From contig DATHWC010000418.1 of assembly GCA_035460985.1 (NCBI GenBank), positions 1-26,363 on the forward strand: a stretch of 26,363 bases of DNA, written 5' to 3'. The notes below the pieces were generated by a model. That model saw nothing but the letters and a program-made list of their open reading frames with translations. It was not told the origin of the DNA and did not search any database. The position numbers and the translations under genes are program-made. Below, piece after piece: positions 7,666-16,432 of this stretch (positions within the stretch are counted from its first letter, which is position 1; each line of letters begins with the position of its first letter). The DNA is from Lunatibacter sp035460985. Lineage in GTDB: Bacteria; Bacteroidota; Bacteroidia; Cytophagales; Cyclobacteriaceae.

Positions 7666-10077
7666 CTATTTGTAAAGTAAGATAGATTGAAATGGTTTGA
7701 TAACCAATGAATTATCTGATCCTTCAGTAGGGATTACGATTTTTGACGGATTGGTAAGGAAAATATCTGAGTCAGTGGGGTTATGGAATAGAAGAGCCTG
7801 ATGTGCGGCGTCATTTGCGGGGTGCGCGGTTACCTGTAAATTCGAAAGACCAATATCTTCAGACGCGTCCTGGGAAAAAATCAATAATAGTACTCGATCC
7901 GCATTTTCTGTTTTACCTAAATTTACAGAATATTCTTTTTGTAAGGGAGATATTATGATCGGTTGGGTAAGAGATAAGTTCGACCATGGTCTTCCATCAA
8001 GTCTTAATAAAAGGTGAAGTATTTGGGTTTGTTCTGTATTCGCAGTGAAAGAAAGTTGATAAAGATTATCATCGGAGATTTGGGGGAAGCCGACTGCGAC
8101 CGCTCCGAATGGTTTTTTAAACTGGACTTTTATTTGGCTTTCAACACTCGATAGTTCACTCCCATCATTAAATTTTCTGAAAGTGGAGAGTGAAATTTTC
8201 TTTGCGGCTCCCTGTTGATTTGATTGATTGTATTTTGTTTGGGTGCTGGGAGGAAGAATTATCCTTATTGGAGATTCCTCTTTTATGCCAAATCGCTCAA
8301 TCATCTCTAAATTCATAAAACTCGTTTCAAATGAGCGGTTTGGTTGTTGCTTTTGAATTAAATAAGATAAATTTTGATTTTCGGGACTAACATACGTGTT
8401 GTTCCTGAAGTTTGCCATGTTGGCATGATTGTCTATGTTTGAAGCGATTGAGACTAAATTTTGATGCTCAGAAAAAGCTGCAAATTGGTTCTCCTCAATT
8501 CGGATATTTTCAATTCTATTCCCTAGATCATCATCTGAAAGAGCCAACTGTATAAAACAGTTTGCTACTTTGTTACGGATAATTTGAATATTTCTTCCAT
8601 TATGGATATGAATTCCATTACGCCTTGAGTTATATACCGTATTTCCTTCGACCATAATTCCGGAAGCATTATCGTCCAGATATATTCCCTCTACCTGTGG
8701 AATAGATACATTTTTGGACATGGTTGTTCCGGAAGTCGAGCCAATTCCGTTCTCAATAATGTTTTCCTTGATTATTCTTCCGAAATTAAGCTTATTGTTT
8801 GCTCCTTGGTAAGTGTAGATCCCACCTCCATCATTTTTTACTAGACAATAGTTATTAATATGATTTCTCTCGACGATTGTTTGGATGCCATTAAACACAA
8901 TTCCTGAATACCCAATATTCGAGAGTCGGTTATTTGCAATGACGCTAAAGTCAGAAATACTGTGGATCCCGACTCCATTTCCGTCTCCAGACTTTCCCAT
9001 TCCAAAAAATGGGTGAATGTCAGTTATGTTATTATCAGCTATTATGGAGTTTGGGGTTCCATATCTGAAGAAAACCCCACTGTTCAATGCGGTAATTACG
9101 TCGTTGTTGACAAATTTAAGGTTAGGAACATCCACTGCATACACAGCATTCTCTCCCGAATATTCAATTGTGCAATTGCTGATTTCAATATGTAAAGCTT
9201 TTTCTAAATAAATAGCATCTTTATTAGCTCCGGAAAAACATAAATCTTGAATCTTGACATGTTGATCCCCACCTTGATTAGTCAGTAAATTTTCTTGGGA
9301 GCCAATTTTTATTTCTTTTGAGTCAGGGTGGCCTTCTGCTAGAAAAATATAAATATTCGACGTTTGGGCATCAAAATACCATTCACCATCCTTATCCAGT
9401 GTGTTTATATGATCTTGTATAAACAAACCATATCCCGATTTGGGAGGATATTGCATGTTATTTTCTAATCTGATTCCCTCTGAACGGTACTCCACAGGAA
9501 AAACTTTATCTATAATCCATTGATTTTTCCGAACAACTAACGTTGCCGATTCCCAGGCCTTTGGATTAATGTGTGAAGGTAATTCAATTAGGCCGTTTTC
9601 GTTGATGTTGTAGTTCACGAATTCATCATTGGGATACCTTCCTTTCTCTTTGATTTTACTTTCTACGCTCACTAAGTTGAGCAAGGTATTTCTATCTAAT
9701 TCCGATGACCAGACACCTGGCTTATCATGTTTTGTCCATTTCGTAATCTTCTTCCATCCACTAATAACAGGGCTGTGGCCTTGTCCATAGGCGGAAACTA
9801 CTATTTTGTTTTGGTTGGTTCCAGAGCTACTCAAAACCAATGAACCTTCGAATACATCGCCTCTTTTTAGCAATACACTGTCTCCAGGTTTCAAACTCCC
9901 GAAATAGGAGTTGATTTTTGCCAATGATTTCCAAGGTGTTTGTGGTTGTGTCGCTTGTTGTTGAGTATTTTCATCGTTTCCATCGGAAGAAGAAATATAA
10001 TAGTTAGCTGACTTTAATTCGCTCAAATTGGTAAATCCAATAAAAAGCATAACTGTAATAAACTTTGATGTTATCAT
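7666..10077 (-). CDS. Secreted parallel beta-helix protein, short paralogue without malectin or T9SS domains
   Basis: An 803-aa paralogue of the two flanking giants. The frame is open up to 10215, but I choose the ATG at 10075-10077: it yields a signal peptide (MITSKFITVMLFIGF...) directly before the conserved NYYISSSDGND start, and the longer version would begin inside the terminator at 10199-10238. The beta-helix (to about 600) keeps the paralogue-specific motifs RKNQWIID, DGGGIYTY (about 416) and GIYLDDN (about 464), followed by the beta-sandwich module. It ends ...FQSILLYK, exactly where the other two proteins leave the sandwich module and enter the Ig-like domain. It lacks Ig, malectin and T9SS sorting domains, so it may be periplasmic or exported differently. 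The stop lies about 35 bp from an IS66 remnant, so loss of a 3' part by insertion or deletion is possible; a natural short form is equally possible. Confidence 0.88.
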   Translation of the reverse strand: MITSKFITVMLFIGFTNLSELKSANYYISSSDGNDENTQQQATQPQTPWKSLAKINSYFGSLKPGDSVLLKRGDVFEGSLVLSSSGTNQNKIVVSAYGQGHSPVISGWKKITKWTKHDKPGVWSSELDRNTLLNLVSVESKIKEKGRYPNDEFVNYNINENGLIELPSHINPKAWESATLVVRKNQWIIDKVFPVEYRSEGIRLENNMQYPPKSGYGLFIQDHINTLDKDGEWYFDAQTSNIYIFLAEGHPDSKEIKIGSQENLLTNQGGDQHVKIQDLCFSGANKDAIYLEKALHIEISNCTIEYSGENAVYAVDVPNLKFVNNDVITALNSGVFFRYGTPNSIIADNNITDIHPFFGMGKSGDGNGVGIHSISDFSVIANNRLSNIGYSGIVFNGIQTIVERNHINNYCLVKNDGGGIYTYQGANNKLNFGRIIKENIIENGIGSTSGTTMSKNVSIPQVEGIYLDDNASGIMVEGNTVYNSRRNGIHIHNGRNIQIIRNKVANCFIQLALSDDDLGNRIENIRIEENQFAAFSEHQNLVSIASNIDNHANMANFRNNTYVSPENQNLSYLIQKQQPNRSFETSFMNLEMIERFGIKEESPIRIILPPSTQTKYNQSNQQGAAKKISLSTFRKFNDGSELSSVESQIKVQFKKPFGAVAVGFPQISDDNLYQLSFTANTEQTQILHLLLRLDGRPWSNLSLTQPIIISPLQKEYSVNLGKTENADRVLLLIFSQDASEDIGLSNLQVTAHPANDAAHQALLFHNPTDSDIFLTNPSKIVIPTEGSDNSLVIKPFQSILLYK

Positions 10078-10198
10078 AAAGCTGAAAATACAAAACCAAA
10101 CCAACGATTCTTCACACAGTGATGCGTTGCCAATATCAGTCAAGTTAAAAAAAATATTATAGCAAAACGAGTTTGAGGCAGAAATTCCCGATGTAGAT

Positions 10199-10238
10199 AA
10201 AAAAAAAGAAGGCACTCCAATAGGAGGAGGCCTTCTTC
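10199..10238 (-). terminator. Strong intrinsic terminator after the 1543-aa beta-helix gene
   Basis: On the minus strand AAGAAGGC (10237-10230) pairs with GCCTTCTT (10213-10206), with an inner CTCC/GGAG stem, and is followed by a run of T (10207-10199). It lies just downstream of the gene ending at 10266 and separates it transcriptionally from the shorter paralogue. Confidence 0.9.
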
Positions 10239-10265
10239 AATGAATTATAGTTGAATTATCTATTA

Positions 10266-13200
10266 CTATTTAACTATAAATTTCTCTTTTTCAAATCTAC
10301 CATTCTGATCGTGAATTGAGATAAAATAGATTCCAGAATTAAATCCGCTTAGCGGTATTTTTATCTCACCATAATTGGCTGTTTCCTCAGAGACTTCTTG
10401 GGTTACCATAGTTTGTCCCATAGAATTATGGATATATAACGTCACGCCTTCGGATTCTCTTCCGATTTTTATATTAATCTCGTCAATTGCGGGATTAGGA
10501 TAGAGAACAATTCGGCTACCAGAAGCAGGAACATCAAAGTTCATGCTTCCTTCAATCATTTGTGTTTCGCCGACCTGTCTAAGATTTGCGGAACTTTGGA
10601 AATTAGAACTAGAAGATGGGAAAATGGCCAAACCGGATATGGCAGCGTGACCAACACTAGTGTTGAGTGCGAAATTTAATATGCCATCATTCACTGAAAT
10701 GTTTTCAAAGATTAATTCTATTGGTTGACCATTATTTTCCAAATGCATGTCGATGTTCGATTTTACACGCCTACCCTCGATATCTATATTGAAAACCCTT
10801 TGGCCGGGTCGTTTTGGGGGCCTTCCATCTCCGTTTCCAAAATAAACCTCGTTATGGTATGAAACAACCGTGTAAAGACCGTTCGGGACTGGTACATCAT
10901 AACTGAACGATCTTGCAAACCTTTGAGACCTTAATAATTCATGCGAACTGGCGGAATTACTTTGCTCAAAAAATCCCCCGCTAAAGAACCGTTTGTCGAA
11001 ATCAGCCACAAAGTTTGTACCCGAAAAGGAGGTATTTGATGTACTTCCGGCGTTAATATAAATTCCGTTCGCTGGAAATTTGGATTCTATTTTGGGGTTA
11101 TTGATTGGTGGATTTGAACTGCTAGCGGCAGCAAGAATCTCAAATCCGGAAATGGCTGCGTCTCCTACTCTTGCAGATAGGTCTAGGGATAAGATGCCAT
11201 TTGTTACGACAATGTTGTCAAATGTCAGGACTAGTGCCTGATTTTTGGATTCGACGAATAAATCCATATTTGTTTTAACGGCAAGCCCTTGTAGAGCAAT
11301 ATCGAATACCCGCAGGTTTGGACCATTTACTCCGAAAATGTTGCCAAAATAAACTTCATTATGGTAGGTTTTGACGGTATAGGTGCCGTTTTCGATTGGG
11401 ACTTTATAGCTAAGTTGCTTACCAAAACGTTGACTTTGTAACATCGGCTCAGAGTGTGCGGAGGAATGTTCCTCAAAAAAACCTCGATCAAAAAATCTAC
11501 TTTTGAATTCTGATTCGAATGTTGAGTTGAGGTATTTGGCATCCCGTACGCTTCCTGTATTGATCTGGTATACGGCTCGAGTGTTTTTACTTGGTTCGGA
11601 TACAATGGGAGGAACGGGAGGCACTGGTATACTTGTATCCGAAGGTATGATTGCAATACCTGAAATAGCTGCATCTCCTCGTGTGGCGACTATTTGTATA
11701 GTCAAAACGCCGTCTTTAACCTCAACATTGTTGAAGTTCAATTCCCCATTTCCATTTGGAAACTCTACGGCTATGTCTATATTATTTTTAACAACCTTGC
11801 CTTCTATGCTGATGTCGAATACGCGAAGATTTGGTCCGCGAAGTGGGACAGAATGGCCGAAATAAACTTCATTGTGAAATGTTTTTACTTGATATCGGCC
11901 ATTCGGGACGGGTATTTCATATCGGAAATTCCTTCCAAATCTTTGACTTTGCATAACCGGCTCAGTACTTGCCCGACTGTTTGACTCCATGTTTCCACCG
12001 ATAAAATATCGGTCCTTGAATTCAGAGTCGAATAAGTTACCTTTATATGTAGCCGCCGAGGTGGAACCTGTATTGATATAGATTGCGTTGGTAAGTTCCT
12101 TTTCTGTAGTTCCTTCATCAGGTATGCCATCATTGCCTATTATCGATAGCTTTGTGGTAACAATCTTTGAATCGTACGCTAAATCGGACTGTAGCTGTAC
12201 AGATGCTTTTAGAGCGAGATCACCAGCCTGGGGATTTTCCCATTGGAAATTGTAAGGGGAACTTGCAGACCGACCGATGATTTGGGATCCATTATAAAAT
12301 ATAACTTCTTTGATGTTATTCCCGTTGGCGTTTACGGAAGTGTTAATGGAAAGTTTTTGTCCACTTTCTAGGGAAGAGGTAGCTGTTGTTGGAGATGTAA
12401 TGCTGATCGTGGGAGGACTTATTGACTCCTTTGGAATGTCACTTGACGTTTTGAAAAGTACTAAGGACTGGTAAGCTGGCATAGCAACAGATCCAGAAAA
12501 ACTTTGGCCTTTTCCATCTACATACGCACCATCCAACGTAATGCGTTTCTCGGTTTTTGATTTGTTATACTCAAACAGAATTCGATCATCAGGCTTTGTT
12601 TCAATGATGTTGCTTTGTCTAACATCTACATCTTCCAGCCAATAATCAAAGTTTGACTCATCCGAAACAATTAATAGGACAGTATTTTCGATGTTGTCGT
12701 ACGGTTTGAGTAGTACTGAAATTTCTTGGTTGTTTGCATTTAGCTGAATTGCTGTCGATGGGGAAACAACTTGCCAAGGACTGCCGGATTGCCTTAAAAA
12801 TATTCTGATAGTGCCGTTTTTATTTGCTCGGGCTTTAAGTTTCGCAACATAATTTATATCCTTTTTAACAGCTCCTATTGGTATAACGAGTGTTGATGAT
12901 GAAGGGGAATGTACTTTTAGTGAACCTTGACTTAATTGGCCTTTTGCCCAACTTGTTTGGCAATTGCCGCAAGCTACGCCTTGAACATTTGAAAGAAAAG
13001 TGCCATTTTTAAATAAATTGTCGCCAATAGAATTGACAACTTTAAATTTTTCCAACGGACGAATGACCTCTTTGGAGGTCTGATCCTTATTATAGCCGTT
13101 TTTCCACCTATTCAGATCCAGCGTTTTTTCCACATAGGAGGAGCCATTAGGATATCTCACAAACATGTGAAACGGATCTCCAAAAGGCTTGAAAAAATAG

Positions 13201-14897
13201 TTTTGGTTTACGTTGCCTATTTGCGCGATACTGTTTTTGTTGAAGATAAACGAATATGACAGTTGATCCTGCTCTTTTGGGAAGACGATGTTTTTTTGGA
13301 TTGTAAGTGACCTTACATCACCGCCAGTTTCGCTATCTCCTACCGCTAGGCCTTTTCCACTGTCATAAATCGTATTGTTTTCAACAAGCAGATTGTTGAC
13401 ATTAGCCAACTTTATTCCAGTATCTGACATGCCAGCAATCGTGTTGTTTGTTACTATGACATTGCTTACGTTGTCATCTAAAAAAATTCCATGCCCTTGA
13501 CCGGTTTTTTTCAGGGCTAACACGTAAACTCCAGCTGGTCCTCCGTCACCGTTTAAAATAATGTTATTTACTATTCGCTGTTCACGTCCTTTTGAAGCGG
13601 TCACGGCGCCGTAGCTGTAAATCCCTCCGCCATCACCTTTGTTTAAACAAAAATTATCAACGAAATTGTTTGAAACTATTGTCGAATTACCCCCAAAATG
13701 AATACCGGAATATCCGGTATTTAATATTTCGTTGTACTCAATTTTTATATCGTCGTCTACGGCATAAATCCCCAATCCTGCTCCATCGCCGCTGGACATT
13801 GAGCCTTGGAATAATGCCGAATTTATGATTTTGTTATTTAAAATGTGGGCACCAACGGTCCCATACCTTAAATATATGCCATTATTATTGCTGTAGGCAA
13901 TTTCATTACCGTTTATTTTTAGCTCTAATATACTTACCGTGTAAATCCCGTTAACCCCTGAATGCTCTATTTTATTGTTCAATAGGGTTACGTTTCTACC
14001 GCCAGATATATCTATTGCGTTTTTGTTTGCTCCTTTAAAATTAAGATTATCTATTTGAAAATTACTCGCGCCGTAGCCTTTGACGAATAAATTATCCAGA
14101 CTCGGTATTTGAACATTGAAATTGTCTGGTGAGTTGGATCCAAAAAACACATATAATTTTTTGTTGGATTTGTTGTACATCCATTCACCAAACCTATCAA
14201 GTGTGTTTATGTGGTTTTGGACAAAAAAACCGAAGTTTGTTGATGGGTGATAGACACTATTACCGGAATAAGAAACGGTGTTTCCTGAATGAGAAGAAAT
14301 TGGATGCCGGTCAATGATCCAATGGTTTTTTCGGATCACAACCTCTCCCCCGTTAAGGTTTGGAGCCCCAGACAGTTCGCTACTGGTTACAGAACTATTT
14401 CCATTGGCAGAATTCACACGTACATACCCTCCGTTGAATTGATCTCTGTTAGGATATCTGCCCTTTTCCTGTTGTTCCCCGTTTAATATCATCAGCTCGA
14501 CCTCTGACATATTGAAACTCTGATTTGATTCATATATTCCATTGCCCAGTGCCCTCCATCCTTGTACTCTAATTAGAGAAGTAATGACTGGAGCAGGACC
14601 ACTTCCATATGCGGAAAATTTGATTGGATTTGTAGCCGATCCGGAAGATTGGAAATTTATTGTTCCGAAAAATTCCTCACCCCGTCGAAAGTAAATTACA
14701 TCCCCAGGTCGTAAGTTTCTCATGATGGAGTTGAGCTTATTAATAGACCTCCAAGGTGTATTCATGTTCTGTGCTTCGGAATCGGATCTTGAATCATTGC
14801 CCGAGGAGGACGAAAAATAATAGGATGCTCCGTATGTAGAGGTGAATAAGCAAAATAAGAGCAATAAGAATAAGGTTGACTTAAAGGTTGGTTTCAT
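10266..14897 (-). CDS. Secreted parallel beta-helix protein with three malectin-like domains and T9SS sorting domain
   Basis: A 1543-aa paralogue of the protein at 82-5196 with the same order of parts: signal peptide (about 1-24, TSTYGA), beta-helix (about 25-620) with RKNHWIID, DGGGIYSY (about 420) and HGIFLDDN (about 472), beta-sandwich (about 640-815), Ig-like domain (about 826-925), three malectin-like domains (about 937-1095, 1107-1262, 1276-1430), and a type A T9SS C-terminal domain from LYPNP (about 1464) to EKEKFIVK. Each malectin domain keeps QSQRF (RSQRF in the last) and HNEVYFG. It is predicted to be exported through the Sec and type IX systems and to act on or bind an extracellular glycan; no family with a known substrate is recognised. 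One malectin domain fewer than its sister, and here the copies are well diverged. The start gives a clean signal peptide. Confidence 0.93.
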   Translation of the reverse strand: MKPTFKSTLFLLLLFCLFTSTYGASYYFSSSSGNDSRSDSEAQNMNTPWRSINKLNSIMRNLRPGDVIYFRRGEEFFGTINFQSSGSATNPIKFSAYGSGPAPVITSLIRVQGWRALGNGIYESNQSFNMSEVELMILNGEQQEKGRYPNRDQFNGGYVRVNSANGNSSVTSSELSGAPNLNGGEVVIRKNHWIIDRHPISSHSGNTVSYSGNSVYHPSTNFGFFVQNHINTLDRFGEWMYNKSNKKLYVFFGSNSPDNFNVQIPSLDNLFVKGYGASNFQIDNLNFKGANKNAIDISGGRNVTLLNNKIEHSGVNGIYTVSILELKINGNEIAYSNNNGIYLRYGTVGAHILNNKIINSALFQGSMSSGDGAGLGIYAVDDDIKIEYNEILNTGYSGIHFGGNSTIVSNNFVDNFCLNKGDGGGIYSYGAVTASKGREQRIVNNIILNGDGGPAGVYVLALKKTGQGHGIFLDDNVSNVIVTNNTIAGMSDTGIKLANVNNLLVENNTIYDSGKGLAVGDSETGGDVRSLTIQKNIVFPKEQDQLSYSFIFNKNSIAQIGNVNQNYFFKPFGDPFHMFVRYPNGSSYVEKTLDLNRWKNGYNKDQTSKEVIRPLEKFKVVNSIGDNLFKNGTFLSNVQGVACGNCQTSWAKGQLSQGSLKVHSPSSSTLVIPIGAVKKDINYVAKLKARANKNGTIRIFLRQSGSPWQVVSPSTAIQLNANNQEISVLLKPYDNIENTVLLIVSDESNFDYWLEDVDVRQSNIIETKPDDRILFEYNKSKTEKRITLDGAYVDGKGQSFSGSVAMPAYQSLVLFKTSSDIPKESISPPTISITSPTTATSSLESGQKLSINTSVNANGNNIKEVIFYNGSQIIGRSASSPYNFQWENPQAGDLALKASVQLQSDLAYDSKIVTTKLSIIGNDGIPDEGTTEKELTNAIYINTGSTSAATYKGNLFDSEFKDRYFIGGNMESNSRASTEPVMQSQRFGRNFRYEIPVPNGRYQVKTFHNEVYFGHSVPLRGPNLRVFDISIEGKVVKNNIDIAVEFPNGNGELNFNNVEVKDGVLTIQIVATRGDAAISGIAIIPSDTSIPVPPVPPIVSEPSKNTRAVYQINTGSVRDAKYLNSTFESEFKSRFFDRGFFEEHSSAHSEPMLQSQRFGKQLSYKVPIENGTYTVKTYHNEVYFGNIFGVNGPNLRVFDIALQGLAVKTNMDLFVESKNQALVLTFDNIVVTNGILSLDLSARVGDAAISGFEILAAASSSNPPINNPKIESKFPANGIYINAGSTSNTSFSGTNFVADFDKRFFSGGFFEQSNSASSHELLRSQRFARSFSYDVPVPNGLYTVVSYHNEVYFGNGDGRPPKRPGQRVFNIDIEGRRVKSNIDMHLENNGQPIELIFENISVNDGILNFALNTSVGHAAISGLAIFPSSSSNFQSSANLRQVGETQMIEGSMNFDVPASGSRIVLYPNPAIDEINIKIGRESEGVTLYIHNSMGQTMVTQEVSEETANYGEIKIPLSGFNSGIYFISIHDQNGRFEKEKFIVK

Positions 14898-15353
14898 GAA
14901 TTTAATCGTTTGAATTCAATGATGTGGATGGTTTTGTCTTTTAGTAACTTAAAGACCTTGATTTGTAACCAAGAAAATAAAATTAGTGCAACTTTTTTTG
15001 GTGTTTTTACGTATGTAGCCTGAAATCCATCTAGATGAATAGTATAAATGGGCGATTGGGTGTAATTTTTAGTTTATGGCAAATTGGGTGATTGGCCAAC
15101 TTTTTCATGAAACATTTCTCAACAATTCACAAAAATTGATTTTTGAAACCAAAATTACGCCTGTAATATTAAATAAAAAGTATTTCATATGCTAATAGGG
15201 TTAACTTCAAAAAGTTGGGAGCTTCAATTGAAAAAACAAAATTTCTGATCGAAATATAAATAAAACGTGAATTAGTTTTTAAATAGAATGTGGACCCTTT
15301 CTAATTTGCACAAAAAAAAAAGCAATTGTTAAAGTAAAAATGACATTAATTTC
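14898..15353. other. AT-rich intergenic stretch between two minus-strand genes
   Basis: No gene or RNA recognised. It should contain the promoter of the 1543-aa beta-helix gene and the end of the MOSC gene transcript. The only structure noted is a direct repeat of ATTGGGTG (15055-15062 and about 15083-15090), possibly a regulator site. A run of ten A at 15312-15321 would give a T run on the minus strand after the MOSC gene, but no convincing stem precedes it. Confidence 0.4.
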
Positions 15354-16163
15354 TCAATTTTTTTTTCGTATAATTTTGACGACTTCATTTTGTCGGATCA
15401 TGCCAAAATCTACAGGGACCATATTTTGGCCAAAGTAAATTTTATTTCCGTTTTTCCTAAATTTAGAAAGTGTGCTCAATGGTTCTTTCCCAATTTCTCC
15501 GGTATCCTGGTCTACTGTTGTCATGATACATCGTGCGCAGGGTTTGACGATTTTAAAACGAACTCCACCCACTTGAATTAGATCCCATTGATCTTCCTCA
15601 AAAGGTTCTGTTCCGGCAACGACCAAATTGGGACGAAAGCGGTCCATCCTTAGCTGCTTTTTTAGCCTGCTATTCAGATTGTCCAAGGATGCCTGAGAAA
15701 TAAGCAGGTAGGGCATGGAATCCGCAAAACTGACAGATTCATCAGAGACGGCATGTTTTTCTTCAATAGGTCGGGTTATTGACTCAGGCAGGTGTACGAG
15801 TTCACAGGGTATTTTTAACTTTTGTTGGATCCACTTGCTGAGGGTAGGATCAACCAAAGTGGCATTAACATGGTCGTCCCAAATCCGGACTTTTTTAGTG
15901 ACGTTGGATTGTGGAATTATGGGTAAGGTAATTTTGTCTGTTGGGTTAAGTTTGTCTTTCACGTGAAATTCACCGTTATTCCATTCGACCGCCAGCGTAG
16001 CCATTTTGGGATGGGTTCGCTGACTTAAAAAATTTCCATCCAGGTCTACTAACATCCACCTGCGGTCGTGTTCCAATCCCGGCTTATGCACTAGAGATTC
16101 ATTCACTTGTATTCCGCCAAAAGATTTTATCGGATATACAAAAATATCGGTCAGTTTGATCAT
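15354..16163 (-). CDS. MOSC domain-containing molybdenum-cofactor protein (YcbX/mARC-like)
   Basis: About 269 aa from the ATG at 16161-16163; the frame opens nine codons further upstream, but the family start MIKLTDIFVYPIKS fits better. An N-terminal MOSC beta-barrel domain (VYPIKSFGG, then LEHDRRWMLVD) is followed by a C-terminal MOSC domain with DRFRPNLVV and KPCARCIMTTVD, holding two cysteines (209 and 212 from this start), one of which is expected to bind molybdenum. The family includes mammalian mARC and E. coli YcbX, which reduce N-hydroxylated compounds with electrons from a partner redox protein. There is no fused ferredoxin domain here, unlike YcbX, so a separate electron donor is inferred. 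It is divergent from dnaK across about 270 bp and appears monocistronic. Confidence 0.9.
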   Translation of the reverse strand: MIKLTDIFVYPIKSFGGIQVNESLVHKPGLEHDRRWMLVDLDGNFLSQRTHPKMATLAVEWNNGEFHVKDKLNPTDKITLPIIPQSNVTKKVRIWDDHVNATLVDPTLSKWIQQKLKIPCELVHLPESITRPIEEKHAVSDESVSFADSMPYLLISQASLDNLNSRLKKQLRMDRFRPNLVVAGTEPFEEDQWDLIQVGGVRFKIVKPCARCIMTTVDQDTGEIGKEPLSTLSKFRKNGNKIYFGQNMVPVDFGMIRQNEVVKIIRKKN

Positions 16164-16317
16164 GAGATCGTCTTTGGGATATATTTCCACTAATTGATTT
16201 GCAGCGAATTCGCCTATTTGCGTCAGTTAAAGAAGCCTACTTGGCATTTGATCTTTTATGGAAATCGTTCAGATTTGGCAAAATTACCAATTCCCCCTGT
16301 CATTAATAGCTTGATAA

Positions 16318-16342
16318 TGTCAAAAATTCTGACAATCTGACA
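16318..16342 (+). promoter_or_regulatory. TGTCA/TGACA repeat cluster upstream of dnaK
   Basis: TGTCA (16318-16322) and TGACA (16330-16334) form an inverted repeat with a 7-bp spacer; a second TGACA follows at 16338-16342 and another TGTCA lies at 16298-16302. The cluster sits 22-50 bp upstream of the -24/-12-like element, where a sigma-54 activator could bind. Its function is inferred. Confidence 0.45.
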
Positions 16343-16363
16343 CAATATTTGGTCTAGTTTTAC

Positions 16364-16380
16364 TTGGCACATTGGTTGAT
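16364..16380 (+). promoter_or_regulatory. Candidate sigma-54 (-24/-12) promoter of dnaK
   Basis: TTGGCAC-ATTGG-TTGAT matches the RpoN consensus (YTGGCAC, then TTGCW) with the GG and G(C) elements exactly 12 bp apart; the main deviation is A for C in the -12 GC. Transcription would start near 16391, leaving a leader of about 42 nt before the dnaK ATG at 16433. No CIRCE element is present in the region. Confidence 0.55.
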
Positions 16381-16432
16381 AACAGTGTCTATCGATAAGA
16401 AAACGTAACTAAAATTTAAAAAACATATAATT

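Noticed and set aside
7299..7685. Plus-strand 128-aa ORF
   Set aside because: It is antisense to the IS66 transposase remnant, whose minus-strand translation is clearly recognisable.
10078..10215. N-terminal extension of the middle beta-helix ORF (46 extra codons)
   Set aside because: It begins within the terminator at 10199-10238, has no family similarity, and the internal ATG at 10077 gives a proper signal peptide.
16200..16432. CIRCE/HrcA operator upstream of dnaK
   Set aside because: No TTAGCACTC-N9-GAGTGCTAA-like sequence in the region.
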